The translations under genes and the position numbers were made by a program. Shown in pieces: positions 10,793-22,017 of a DNA stretch of 64,000 nucleotides (position 1 is the stretch's first letter; every line of letters begins with the position of its first letter). Origin of the DNA: Ampullaceana balthica (taxonomy: Eukaryota; Mollusca; Gastropoda; Lymnaeidae); assembly GCA_944989445.1 (NCBI GenBank), contig CALYLW010000333.1, positions 243,347-307,346 of the forward strand, read 5' to 3'. The notes under the pieces were generated by a model, which was given only the letters and a program-made list of their open reading frames with translations, had not been told where the DNA came from and searched no databases.

Positions 10793-11604
10793 AATTTCAA
10801 AATGGTCCCACAGCTTTTCTAGATGATGTATTTTAAAGTACTAGTAATTCTAAGATCGAGGACACCTAGTTTGTTCATATATATCTTCATAAATAAGAAA
10901 GTTATGGACATTTGAAGTTCAGGTTTTTTCGTGTTTTTTTTCTTCCCTAAAAAGGGCTGTTTTTGAAAGACAATATCTGTAAAATTATTTTACTTATACC
11001 CACTTACTCACTCTCATTTCAACCAAAAGTATATGGAGAACAAACTCAGCGGTGCAAAATAATTTAATCCTAAAAATGTATTGACCTGAAAATGGATTTG
11101 CATCATTTTTGGAGATTAATAAAAAGGGAGGTAAAAATCGTAAAATTAACAACTTTTCAAAAAAAACATAAAAAATAAGCCAATGAATCAGGATACAAGT
11201 TAATTATATCAAAATGAAGGGTAACTAAAGATCTACAAACAGAAATAAAGTGTTTACCCACAATTTCAATAATCAAAATAAATGTACGGTTAGAAAAATG
11301 CAAGGGTTCTCAAAAAGTAAAAATTTAGTCATTTTCAAAAATTTGTAAAAAATGAACACATATCCCTAAAGTTTTATACATTGCTTTAACATAAAGACTA
11401 ATTATTGCTTATAACTATTCAAAGATCAAATTAACCCATTCTATAAACATTTAAAATACAAGTGAGTTTGGATATGCGCAATGGTTCATATGAACTTAAG
11501 TGCAGAAAAGTAGTAGTATATCAAAATTAAATAATTACAAATATGTCACTAGGGTTGGTGTCACCCGGGGCGGTAGCTCATTGTGTCACCCCTTCACGAC
11601 TGAA
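10793..11604. other. No gene seen
   Basis: AT-rich, stops in all frames, no repeat recognised. Confidence 0.6.
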
Positions 11605-11990
11605 GGGGCCGTCCATAAATGACGTCACGCAAGGTTGCCGATTTTTACCCCACCCCCCCAGCGTCAAACTTTGTCACACAAACTTAGACACCACTCCTTT
11701 TTTACGATATGACGTCACAAAAATTTGAACCCCTCCCCCAAGCCGTATTTTCTCAATAAAAATTAGCATGTTGCAAATTTTTTTTTGTCATTTAAATATG
11801 TATTTATGGTAAGTCTGCACTGTAATATCGTAACACGCGTGAAGTCATTGAAAACATAATTAAATAAATGGTAAACAATCAAAGTGGAACTTTTATTTAA
11901 AGTTTCGAGTTTTTGATGTGACGTCACATTTCTTAAACACCCCCCTCCTCGTACAAAATCGTCACAGATGCGCGGACCCCCCCTTATGGC
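11605..11990. mobile_element. GTGACGTCA-rich MITE, copy 1
   Basis: The left end is GGGGCCGTCCATAAATGACG followed by TCACGC, an end type found again at 29138, 30940 (inverted) and 47722. Both halves contain C-rich or G-rich runs and TGACGTCAC motifs, in inverted orientation relative to each other. The right end near 11990 is degraded. Confidence 0.65.
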
Positions 11991-12124
11991 GGTTTAAAAA
12001 AGGGGGGGTGCTGAAGGGGCTAAAGCCCCCAATAATTTAAGGGCCCCCAAACGTTTTATGAATTATACTGTATAGTAAAGATGCAGGCCATTATGTTTGT
12101 ACGAATCCCTGAAAATGCCTTGGA

Positions 12125-13825
12125 CAGACATACGGCAATGCTGCAAATGAGTAGGAAGTATAACGGAAACCAGGCTATTCTTCATGAGAAGTGCATTTTA
12201 GCTCATTATGTGCCGTGAACAGCTCATTCCTATAATTTGGTTGGGAAAAGAGCAGCAGGTTGTCCTACTATGGTCAGATTTTTTTGTCTTCTGCAAAATC
12301 TTTATACCCCACTTGTTGCATCTACTCATTGCTAACAGGTACTTCAAAAACATATGAAATTGATACATGCTAATAAAGCCTTGTCTGACACAAGATGGTC
12401 AGCCTGACATTATACTGTAAGGTCTGTTAATAGCTCATACCATGAGAATATCGCAGCACTGGAAGAATTAGCAACGAATGAAAATCAGCCACGTGACTGC
12501 CGACTTGAAGAAGAAGGATTTCTAAAGGAAATTGAACAACTGGAAGTCGCTATTTTACTTTAAATTTGGGGAACAATTTTAGAAAGGAAGTCTCTCATTG
12601 AGTTTGTTAAAAAAAAAGCATTCTTAATTTTATTCCTATGAAGACAAAGGAAAGGAAAAGTCCGTGGTAAAAACAGTGTAAACAATCTTCAATACTATCA
12701 AACAAAAAAAAAGCGTCAGTTTGATAAAGGGACATCAACAAAACAGTATTCTCCTGGAGAATAAAATTCAAGATTGACGTATTTCTGGTAATGATTGACA
12801 AACTTTCTTAAGCCCTAAAACACTGGTTAGGTGCATATAAATACATCCATGAGAAATTTGGCTTTCTTACAAACCTAACTGAGCTCAGCACTTTCGCCAC
12901 CCGATGGGCAGCAGCCAAGTAAATGGAAGAACATTCAAGTGATTTCGAAGAAGGGGTTGGGTAAATCCGAAGCAACCGTTTCGCCCCCTTCAATTTACTA
13001 GCAACGCCATCGACTGTGCCGGTTTAGGGCCAGGAGCGCCAGTAAGGATTAGCAAAAAGTGCCGCGAAGAACGCATTGGACGCCAGCTCTGAGGAAACCT
13101 TCCAGTGGGGGTTGCACCCCCGGTCTGCGGCGGCCCTAACCATGGAGACCCGCGTGCTTTGCCGGGATGTCGCCAAAGTGGTAGCGGAAATTCCACCACC
13201 TCCTTGTGAGGGCAACTTAGTGGGAGGCATCTTCGACTGTATGTCCTGGATGCCCAGGTGGCCACTTCAGAAGCGAAAGCTTTTTTTTGAGGGGGGGGGT
13301 GTTCCTCAGCTGTTACGTCCCTTTGGTGGCCAGATGGCTAAGGTGGTCTTCCGGGAAGACCTTTAAAGAGCACTAGGCTCGGGGCTTCTGATTTTCTTCC
13401 ACATGTAGGTTCATGAGTGATTTCGAAGACTGCTTACCTTCAGAATTAGTCCAATTTTCAGAACTCTTAAAAAAGTTATTGTCCAGCCCCAGGCTCAGGG
13501 TAAGGAAAAGGAATTAGCACAAAGCGAAACTCAAAAAACTTGCACAGAGCTAAAAATGTTGCTGCTTTTGAATGAGCTATATTTCACACAGTCCTTTACA
13601 AATGTACACATCGCACTTCGCATCTATCTTTCAATGATGACATCAAACTGCAGCTGAGAGCGATCCTTTTCAAAGTTGAAAAGAATATATAATAAGTTAG
13701 AATTTGCATGGGATGAAAAAGGCTGAATATGCTCTCTCTAATGAGCATTGAAAAAGAACTTGTAAGCTTACTCAGCTTTATTGACTTGATTGAAAACTTC
13801 GCCATTTGAAAAATTCGCAAACGAA
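12125..13825 (+). pseudogene. hAT transposase relic, ZMYM1-like, split by an insertion
   Basis: Plus-strand translation with many stops gives MSRKYNGNQAILHEKC, AHSYNLVGKRAAGC, QVLQKHMKLIHANKALSDTR and later EKFGFLTNLTELSTF. The frame EEHSSDFE breaks at 12951 and resumes at 13430 as DCLPSELVQFSELLKKLL, and the C-terminal dimerisation end appears near 13740-13820 (MLSLMSIEKELVSLLSFIDL). The interruption is the 464-bp insertion described separately. The catalytic N-terminus is not recognisable upstream of 12125. Related to, but clearly diverged from, the relic at 2890-3970. Confidence 0.85.
12952..13415. mobile_element. 464-bp GC-rich insertion with 14-bp target duplication
   Basis: AGTGATTTCGAAGA occurs at 12938-12951 and again at 13416-13429. 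Removing the insert and one copy restores a continuous hAT reading frame, so this is a true insertion. It is far richer in GC than its surroundings. The minus strand has an open frame over 13024-13230 (SMVRAAADRGCNPHWK). The long target duplication fits target-primed retrotransposition by a LINE or SINE; no poly(A) tail or tRNA promoter box was found. Confidence 0.8.
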
Positions 13826-13829
13826 AGTT

Positions 13830-14984
13830 GTAGGTCTAAAAAAAATTGAACACATATTTCCCAGTACATAAATGATATATTATAGAAATTATTCTAAATT
13901 TACGCTGAAATTATTATATTTCTTCAGAAGTGATTTATAATTAAAAAAAAACATCCTTAACTTATTAACTTATTGACTTTTTCTTAATCATTGTTTACAT
14001 AGACAACCGAAGTTATGATCACGTGACCCTTAATATAAATCAAAATTTAGGATTAATAATATCATTTTATTACTATGAAATATATTAATTATTACTCATA
14101 AAACTAATATATTTCAGGGGAAATACATCAGTTTTATATCAACAGTCAGAATAAAAATAGATTTCACTTCAAAGTAGGAGTGGTGATTTACGTTAGTTAC
14201 GAACCTAAAAAGTTAACGTTACTGTACGATGAATCCTAAAACTAACTAGTGAAAACTACTCAGTTGCCAATAAATAAATAATTAAAAGATATTTCAAATG
14301 ATAGATATGTTTTATTTTAATAATATTACTTACCAAATAAGACTCGAGATTGACAAATGTAAATTTGCTTGTCCCTGCTGGAGCGCTAACATTATAGACT
14401 CGGACATTTCCTCGCACCGGCGAAACGTTCTTCCGAACGAAAATATAGGTTTATTTATTTCGTTTTGCCGACGTTCGAAATTAAAAATAAATGAAAAGTT
14501 TTTCCCGTATATCAATTGGAAAATGGACAATCATTTAAAAAATATTTACCAAAAAGTCCAATAATTTCAAAAACTTATAATTATATGAATTTTGTCTGGC
14601 ATTTTTACATTTTTTTACATTTTAAATAATATTCTATAATGTTGTTTTACACGAAACTTAAGATTGTCCAATTTCGCATACGATACACTACTGTTTAACG
14701 CAATTGTATGTATATTGCGCTACGGCAAAGGCGTTGAATAGAAGAGGGTAAAAAACCATAACTCCGCTGCTGCTCAAAACTCGTTATGGTGATGGTTTTC
14801 CAGCGAAAAATTTAATAATTAAAAATTAGGTCAACATAAAAGAAAATAACATATAATTAAAGGGCTTAAAATACACTTTTTAATGGTACAATTTTAATTT
14901 GTATAACATCTCTTTCTATCATAGAAAAATGTGAGTGAAAAGTTGCTAATTTTTAGCTTCAGGGCGAAAAAACGCAATTTTGCG
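13830..14984. other. No gene seen
   Basis: AT-rich. Short open frames on both strands at 14298-14564 overlap each other and resemble nothing known. Confidence 0.5.
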
Positions 14985-15001
14985 TCAGTTTGTGGTACCT
15001 A
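14985..15001. repeat. 17-bp inverted repeat, right partner
   Basis: TCAGTTTGTGGTACCTA, the reverse complement of 10776-10792. Confidence 0.4.
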
Positions 15002-15139
15002 CTACCTATAGGTTATCAGATAGACATAAGGATAAAGGCACCTTTCTTGTTCCGTATGCAAAAACAAACACATACCAATTCTCGTTCTTCCCGTCTGGAA
15101 TTCGGGAGTGGATGGGTTGCTTGAAGAAACCAGGAAAAC

Positions 15140-15350
15140 AGACACTTTAGTTGTATAGATTGTCTATAACGGTTATTATGACCCCACCTCCCCTGGTTAC
15201 CTTTCACCTACTTTCCGGAGGTGGATGACGTCACTTCAAAATCCGCCTACTTCCGGTTGAAGATGGTGTCACTTTCGTTTCCCGTCCAAGATGGCGGACT
15301 TCCGTTTCCGGTCCAAGATGGCATCACTTCCGTTTCCGGTCCAAACTAAA
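15140..15350. repeat. Segment related in inverse to 32630-32800
   Basis: CCGGAGGTGGATGACGTCAC near 15216 appears reverse-complemented near 32730, and the similarity covers about 180 bp, including the tandem CCAAGATGG and CTTCCGTTTCCGGT motifs and AACGGTTATTAT on the other side. The two copies lie 17.4 kb apart in opposite orientation and bracket the DNA polymerase relic. Confidence 0.65.
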
Positions 15351-15603
15351 AGAAAACCCTCAGAAGAAAGATATCTCAACATGTCGACAAAATGATTATC
15401 AAGACAAAAGAATATTTGTAAATGCTTAGAAAGATGTCTTGAAATTTACGATATCAACAAAATGAAAGAGAGTTACAACCACAAACAAATGAACGAAGAA
15501 AAATGGAGCAAAGGTGTTGTTAAATGTTGCTCTAGGAAAATATTAACAACCTTCCCTGGATAGAAAACATGACCACCCCTCTCGGTATCCCAATCGTCTT
15601 TCT

Positions 15604-15832
15604 TTCTAAAAGTTAACTATTACTCGAGCGGCCTATCTTTGTTCTTCCTTCCTACTTATAGCTTGAACGAGACAATATCGTTTCCCTTACTATCTTTTAC
15701 AAACACGAACGATAACCCCCAAGTCTGTTACTATTACTCTAGCAGGATATCTTTGTTCTCCTTTCATACTTAGTGCTTGACTGAGACAATATCGTTTACA
15801 TTACTATCTTTTACAAACATGAACGTTAACCG
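15604..15832. repeat. 113-bp tandem duplication
   Basis: Two units share TATCTTTGTTCT, GAGACAATATCGTTT and ACTATCTTTTACAAACA in the same order; a third, partial unit starts at about 15836. No coding potential. Confidence 0.75.
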
Positions 15833-15839
15833 CCTGGTC

Positions 15840-18090
15840 TGTTACTACTACTCCAACTGTATACATTTGTCACCCCCCCCCCTTTGCCGACAAAATAAGC
15901 ACTTGTAACTTCTTCCATGGACCCTACTACCATCACCCTAACTCCACACGCATACTATCTACCACCCTTACTGAAATTATCTGCATTACAGTATACATCC
16001 TTACAGCCCATTTAAGGTATTACCACTCCACACTTAAAATATTTTCTAAAGTTTTTTCTTACACACCAACTTTATCAAATGTTTGGTAAAACCGTCTATG
16101 ACGTGATTACCTCTCGTACCTAAACATTTCTTAGCCTAACTTAAATTACAACACTTTCATGGCACCTAGTACAACACTCTATGTTATAATGGTTACCTCC
16201 CTATTCCATAACTTTTCTGAACCTTATGTACATAGAAAACATCCTCTTACCACCTAGACAAAACAATGCATTGTATGGAGTACACCCTTACATATAAAAT
16301 GTTCTAGAACACCAAAGAACAGACTCTTCGTAGTTATGGGATACCCGTAAAACTGTGTCAGCGTTACAGAAATGTTGTCCCGAAATTTTAACTAAGTTTT
16401 GAGGTGGTGTCGTTGTCAGAGACTCTTAAAAGCTTGTTTTCACATAGAAAATGTGCGCAGTAGAATACCGTGCACATAAAAAAATAACATAATAGTAATA
16501 ATAAAATGAAAAAAATGAAAAAATGAAAAAATAAAAATTCAGCTAGCCTTAACCGACGACTTTTTCCCACATCTATTAACAAATTCAAGACAACAGGGGA
16601 AAAAAACTTAGAGCCCTAATGTATGAAATCTTGGCATGTGACCGCGCGCGTTCATCTTTTTAAAACATAACTCTGATACCCAAAGGTTATATTACCGCAG
16701 ACAAAATAGTTTAAAGCTTCCCGTGTATACAATGGAACTTAAAGGTGGAGAATGAAGCGCTACTTTTATGGACCATTGTACCGGGTTTTGCATACATGTG
16801 AAAATCATATAACGAACAATATCAAACACTGGGACTTAATGAAAAGTACAACCTACTGAAGCCACTCTACTCTCATTCTTAACACGAATGTCACGAAGAC
16901 GCCTTTTAATGAAATGTTGTTTAAAGATAAGTTCACAGCTTTCCTTATATGGTAATGAAAAAAGAAAATCCATTGCCTTCCCCTCAACTAAAATTCTTAC
17001 TCCGTGTTGTGGTCAACATATGTTTTAAATATCGCAAAAGCAAAACGTTTCAATATACAACGTGTGGAAAACCTATACTTTGTCGTGAGATAGTGGTTAC
17101 TGTAAAACATGTCTTCGTAAAATGATTTAGCCTACAATTACAATTCTAAGACAAAATTATTTGATGAAGACGGATTTTAAAACAATTTTTATTTAAGTAT
17201 TTTTATAAAACAAATTAATGTAAACACTTCTGAAAATAAATAAATCTTTAAAATTTTACAAAACAAGATAATGTAAGCACATCTGAATAATCCTATGTTA
17301 ACGCGAACTTGTAAACACACACACAAAAAAAAACATCAATATCTCATACATATAAAACGCACATAACTTTTCTCTACAAATTGACATCCGTACCTTTTCA
17401 CAACAAATTCCAGGACTAATAAAAAAATAACCTTTGCATACTAACTTTAACTTTTGCACCACCCTAAAACTCAAATTTGTCACCATTAAATGATATAATA
17501 AATTAGAACTATCCATCTTGTTTCTATATAACATTGTCAACTATTGTTTTTTAAACACAAACTATCACTGTTGTTAAAAACAGTTCCCGATCGAATGGCT
17601 TAAATATTATGGACCATACAACCTCACCCTTGCAGTCAATAAAGAAAGAAAAACGCATACATACTCTTCTAACGTAAACTTTTGTCTACATAAACGCTTC
17701 TGACAACAAAACTCACCTCCTCAAAAATTATCTACCAATGTTAATAATCACTGACACTTAATCAAAACCATAAATTATAACCTTTCTTATAAAAATGTAC
17801 AAGAGATCACTTATTTTACACTTCAATTTCAGTTTAAAACTAGACAACTAAAGACAATACTTGCTTACAAAAGTAAAATTGATTTAGAGAATAGTAATGT
17901 GAAATTTACCCACTCCTGCGAATAACTGTGACGAAATTTATGGAGATACAATCATCTGCGACACCGAAGCCATGTAAACGTAAACTGAAACCACTCTTAT
18001 CTGCCCAAAAAGTTACACATGCGTTAATTGGAACTAATTATGTATTAAAAAGGGGGCTCAGGGAAGTTAGATGGTGTGATCATTGAAGGC
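15840..18090. other. Long stretch without a recognised gene
   Basis: AT-rich, with only short open frames (for example 17298-17540 on the minus strand). Parts read as if they could be decayed coding DNA on the minus strand, but no family could be named. Confidence 0.5.
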
Positions 18091-18098
18091 AATTAAGG

Positions 18099-18150
18099 AC
18101 CAATCAGAAGAGGATTGAATACATCGCCCCCCCCCTCTTAGAGTATAAAG
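18099..18150 (+). promoter_or_regulatory. CCAAT plus TATA promoter-like pair
   Basis: ACCAATCAG (18099-18107), the canonical NF-Y site form, is followed 37 bases later by GTATAAAG (TATAAAG at 18144-18150) after a C-rich spacer. Spacing is right for an RNA polymerase II core promoter with a start near 18175. No clear open frame follows within 600 bases, so its gene is unknown or lost. Confidence 0.45.
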
Positions 18151-18930
18151 GTGCATGTATCAAAATTATCGGTCTCTTTTACAGCCAGATCCTAGTAGTG
18201 TGAAGACGGCGTCAAGAATTTAATTCATAGGATAGAATCTACGTTCATCCTTGGTTTGGAATGGCGGTATATTCGTTACCAACCAGATTCTGAGTAAGAT
18301 TGAACACTGGCTTTGTTTGCGTCTTTATGTTATATATATTTCCTATTATTACTTAAATGCTAATTATTGAATAATGCCATGTTTGAAATCGTTAGAATAT
18401 TCTAACCCCACTGTCTAAGGTCACCGCGAGGGGCCACGTGTGATATTTAAATATCCTACGCCTATTCACTAACAATGTGTGATTACACACGCTCTCCATC
18501 AGATAAATGGATTAGGTTATATTTGTATAAAATAAATAACATCAATATATAAGTATATTAATCCACGTATGAGGTGTTAGAAAGATAGGTCTGAACCCGT
18601 GGTTGTGGAACTAAAACCTTATTTTAGTCTTATTTTGTATTATGTATTAAAAAGTGATTTGCTTTTATGTGAGTATATTTTAAAACCCTTTTGGCACCTT
18701 GCTCTGAATGCTCGGCTGTCGAAAAAGTGGACGATTTATGGACTAAATCAAGGAAAACTATCCAAGTCTAATTTTCTATTTTTTAGCCTGTTTCCTGGTG
18801 CACCCGACATTACAGGGAGTTAACCTAATCTCCTGACTGCAGTCCTGCCCAGGCCGAATAATCGACACACAGGGTCAAGAGCTGGACCAGTCGCAGTCTC
18901 AAGTATCTTGTATCCGGCACCCTCCTTCAT
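18151..18930. other. No gene seen downstream of the promoter-like pair
   Basis: Mixed-composition DNA with one weak plus-strand frame (18599-18823) lacking any recognisable domain. Confidence 0.5.
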
Positions 18931-18941
18931 CCCTGCCCGAA

Positions 18942-19435
18942 TATAAAAGGACATTAAGGGGGACGATTTATCGTAAACCAGTTTGTCACATATAACCGTG
19001 CAAACTGAAGCCAACACACACACACTGTGCCTGTTGATGCCCGCACGTCACATACGCGCGGAAGCCGGCTTGTCACACACTGTGCCTGCTGATGCTACCT
19101 CAACCAGAAGCGAGATATCCAACACGCTGCCTATAGAACAGTAGATCACCCAGTGACCTATATAACCACCAACACAGCAGACGGTGAACAGAACACACCA
19201 GCCAGTGGAGAGCGTGCAGTACCAACTACCCCGCCACAGCAACTGAGGGAACACGGAGTACGGCAAGATGACCCAGGTGGACAGTATTATTACACCCAGC
19301 CAGTTGACCGAACACAACAGCCAGTGGAGAGCTTGCAGTACAAACTGCCCCGACCCAACAACAGAGGGAACACGGAGTACGGCAAGATGACCCAGGCGGA
19401 CAGTGTTATAATATTTAGGTAACCACCTAATAAAC
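18942..19435 (+). other. TATA site followed by Pro/Gln-rich frame with an internal duplication
   Basis: TATAAAAG at 18942-18949 precedes a stretch of higher GC. A plus-strand frame at 19153-19422 is rich in Pro, Gln, Thr and Gly (TPPQQLREHGVRQDD) and ends at a stop. It contains a direct duplication with a 119-bp period (19203-19292 and 19322-19411, both with ACACGGAGTACGGCAAGATG). Because 119 is not a multiple of three, the two copies are read in different frames, which argues against a conserved protein. It could be part of a degraded retroelement. Confidence 0.35.
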
Positions 19436-19723
19436 ATTAAGTTACGGTGGCAAAACCTGATGATGATAATGTTAAGCAAAAGGGGGGCAATTAATTTACA
19501 GTTACAGCATACCTATTAGGAACTAGTTTCCACATATATATAACTTGTATATTAAATTTGATTGAGTTGAATTTTCACCCTTTTAGTTTTTATTTGTCGT
19601 ATGTGAGAAGATCACTAAAGTTGTACCTGTATGCGGTAAGATCTTAATTACCATATAATACCCATAGACAACACGCCAAATATAAATAACAATCTTTATC
19701 GCCACAATAACGAACCCTCATTT

Positions 19724-19808
19724 TTAAATCCCATTTATTAACATTATCACCGTATCTGTCTCTCTGTCTCTCTGTCTCTCTCTGTCTCTCTCTGTCTCTC
19801 TCTGTCTA

Positions 19809-19862
<54 letters not shown>

Positions 19863-21380
19863 TCTCTCTGTCTGTCTGCCTTGGGCGAGCACCGCGGAAA
19901 AACAGAAGTCCCAAATGACCCACTTCCCGTGAAGCCATCCAGCTGAAATTCGGCACACGGACCCGTGTTACCTAACAATGTATCGTGTCAAAATTTCAGA
20001 TCGATCGAACTTACAGTTATTAAATTAATGCATTAATCTATATAAACTATATGTAGCGGTCGCAATCGTTTACATTTTACGGGTCACTTGACTTCACCCC
20101 AGCCACAGGTGAACACATCTCGTGTTGAAACCAGGTGTACCGGCGTGCTTTTGTTTACATTTTGCGTGTCACGCTGAGCTCGGTCCAGCAATCGGTAACA
20201 AGACCTTTCCCCTCTCCCCCCCCCTTCCGGATTAAAAGCAAATTTGAGTTAAGACAGATTCAGTCTGTAAATTTTTGTCGTATTTGAACATAATCAATAC
20301 TTTTAGTTATGTCTCATATATAAGGGATTTATAGTCAAAAACTTTGTTTTTACGGATTTGTTTTATTATTAAATCCCGTATATTAACTTCACCGCCGTCT
20401 CTGTCTTGGGCCCACCCGCCCGCGGAAAAACAGAAGTAAAAAATTACCCACTTTCCGTGAAGTCATCGAGCTGAAATTTGGCACACTGACCCGTGTCACC
20501 TAACAATGCACCGTATCAAAATTTCAGATCGATCGAACGTACCGTAATTAAATTAATGCATTTTTAAATCCCTTATATTAACTTCACCATCGTCTCTGTC
20601 TTGGGCCTGCCCGCGGAAAAAACAGAAGTAAAAAATTGACCCCCTTCCCGTAAAGCCATCGAGCTGGAATTAGGAACATGTCTCCGTGTCACCTAACAAT
20701 GCATCGTATCAAAATTTCAGATCGATAAAACGGACCGTAATTAAATTAATGCATTTTTAGTTTATCTAAATAAACTATATAAAGCGGTCGCAATTGTTTA
20801 CAATTTACGGGTCACTTGACTTCAGGCCAGCCACGGTGAACACATCTCGTGTTTAAACCAGGTAAACCACCTGGAGTTGAGTTAACGCGTTGACGTCACC
20901 CGTCCATGTCCACCCCCCCTCCCCCCAGTTTTAAAGCCAGGGAAGATAATTTTGGTTTCAGTCTGTAAATGTTTGTCACTTTTGAACATAATCAATACTT
21001 TTAGTTATGTCTCATATATAAGGGATTTATAGTCAAAAACTTTGTTTTTACGGGGTTGTTTTATTAGTTTATCTATATAAACTATATGTAGCGGTGGCTA
21101 TTGTTTACATTTACGGGTCACTTGACTTCAGGCCAGCCACCGGTGAACACATCTCGTGTTTAAACCAGGTAAACCACCTTGAGTGGAGTTAACGCGTTGA
21201 CGCCACCCATCCATGTCCACACCCCTCATCCCTTCCCCCAGTTTTAAAGCCAAGGGAGATAATTTCGGTTTCAGTCTTTAAACGTTTGTCGCGTTTGCAC
21301 ATAATCAATACTTTTAGTTATGTCTCATATATAAAGGATTTATAGTAAAAAACTTTGTTTTTACGAGGTTGTTTTATTAA
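19724..21380 (-). mobile_element. Head-to-tail array of AAATCCC elements (copies 2-5)
   Basis: Four units in reverse orientation are joined end to end: 19724-20370 (full), 20371-20565 (truncated), 20565-21065 (full) and 21066-21380 (half). Junctions read TTGTTTTATT directly followed by AAATCCC. The first copy carries a CT/GTCT microsatellite (about 19755-19870) exactly where the others read GTCTCTGTCTTGGGC. The units share TTTCAGATCGATCGAAC and TCTCATATATAAGGGATTTA. Confidence 0.8.
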
Positions 21381-21531
21381 AAAAATGTTTACAACACCTG
21401 TCGTGTGGTCGAATTACAAAAGGTGTGTGAGTTTATCTGTGCTCGTGTCGTTTCATCTCGCGTGTCGAGGGGTCATCGGTGACGTGTCCGTGCCGAGTGT
21501 ACAATTTCTGCCTGTGTTTTCTAAATTTCAG

Positions 21532-21613
21532 TGTCTTATTTTCCAATACGAGGTAAGAAAACTTTTTTTTATTATTTTTATTTTAAATTTCAGTGTGTTA
21601 TTTCAAATACGAG
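21532..21613 (+). other. Duplicated 61-bp unit with acceptor and donor sites
   Basis: TAAATTTCAG / 21-base segment ending AATACGAG / GTAAGA occurs at 21522-21558 and again at 21584-21619. Each copy has a plausible 3' splice site, a 20-21-base would-be exon and a good 5' splice site. They lie just upstream of the DNA polymerase relic and may be small leader exons of that gene. Confidence 0.4.
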
Positions 21614-22017
21614 GTAAGAGCACGTTTTCGTTACTTTTTTATTTTTATTTTATTTATGGTAGAAAATGTTGTATATAAAACAACTTAGATAACAGGACAA
21701 GTTTTTTTTTAAAACTTTAATTGGTCTGTCTATATACAGATGGAATAACCCATGACAACAACGGGTTGTCACTAATGTCCGATAGGTACTAGAGTTTTAA
21801 AAGAAGCGACATCTTAAAGAGACACGTGAACACCGTCTGCTGTGGCCGGTTGTTTTCAAGGGCAGATAATCTGAGAAGACACATTCTCCAAGTCCACGCT
21901 ATGTCTGTCTGCCCTACGGTGTCCACACTCACCGACCAAAACTCTACGCTACCCGCACTAGACGATACTAGTCCGGCCCAAGACAGTTGAGCTCTCAGAC
22001 TGCCACAGATTCCTGTC

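Noticed and set aside
14298..14564. Small protein-coding gene
   Set aside because: Open frames on both strands overlap here with no domain, no splice or promoter support.
10776..15001. Calling 10.8-15.0 kb a complete hAT element
   Set aside because: The 17-bp inverted repeat does not resemble the CAGTG or CAGAGGCG ends of the hAT copies here and no 8-bp duplication was found.
19724..19978. Arg/Glu-rich 84-residue frame (also 38964-39185)
   Set aside because: It is the translation of a CT microsatellite within a transposon copy.
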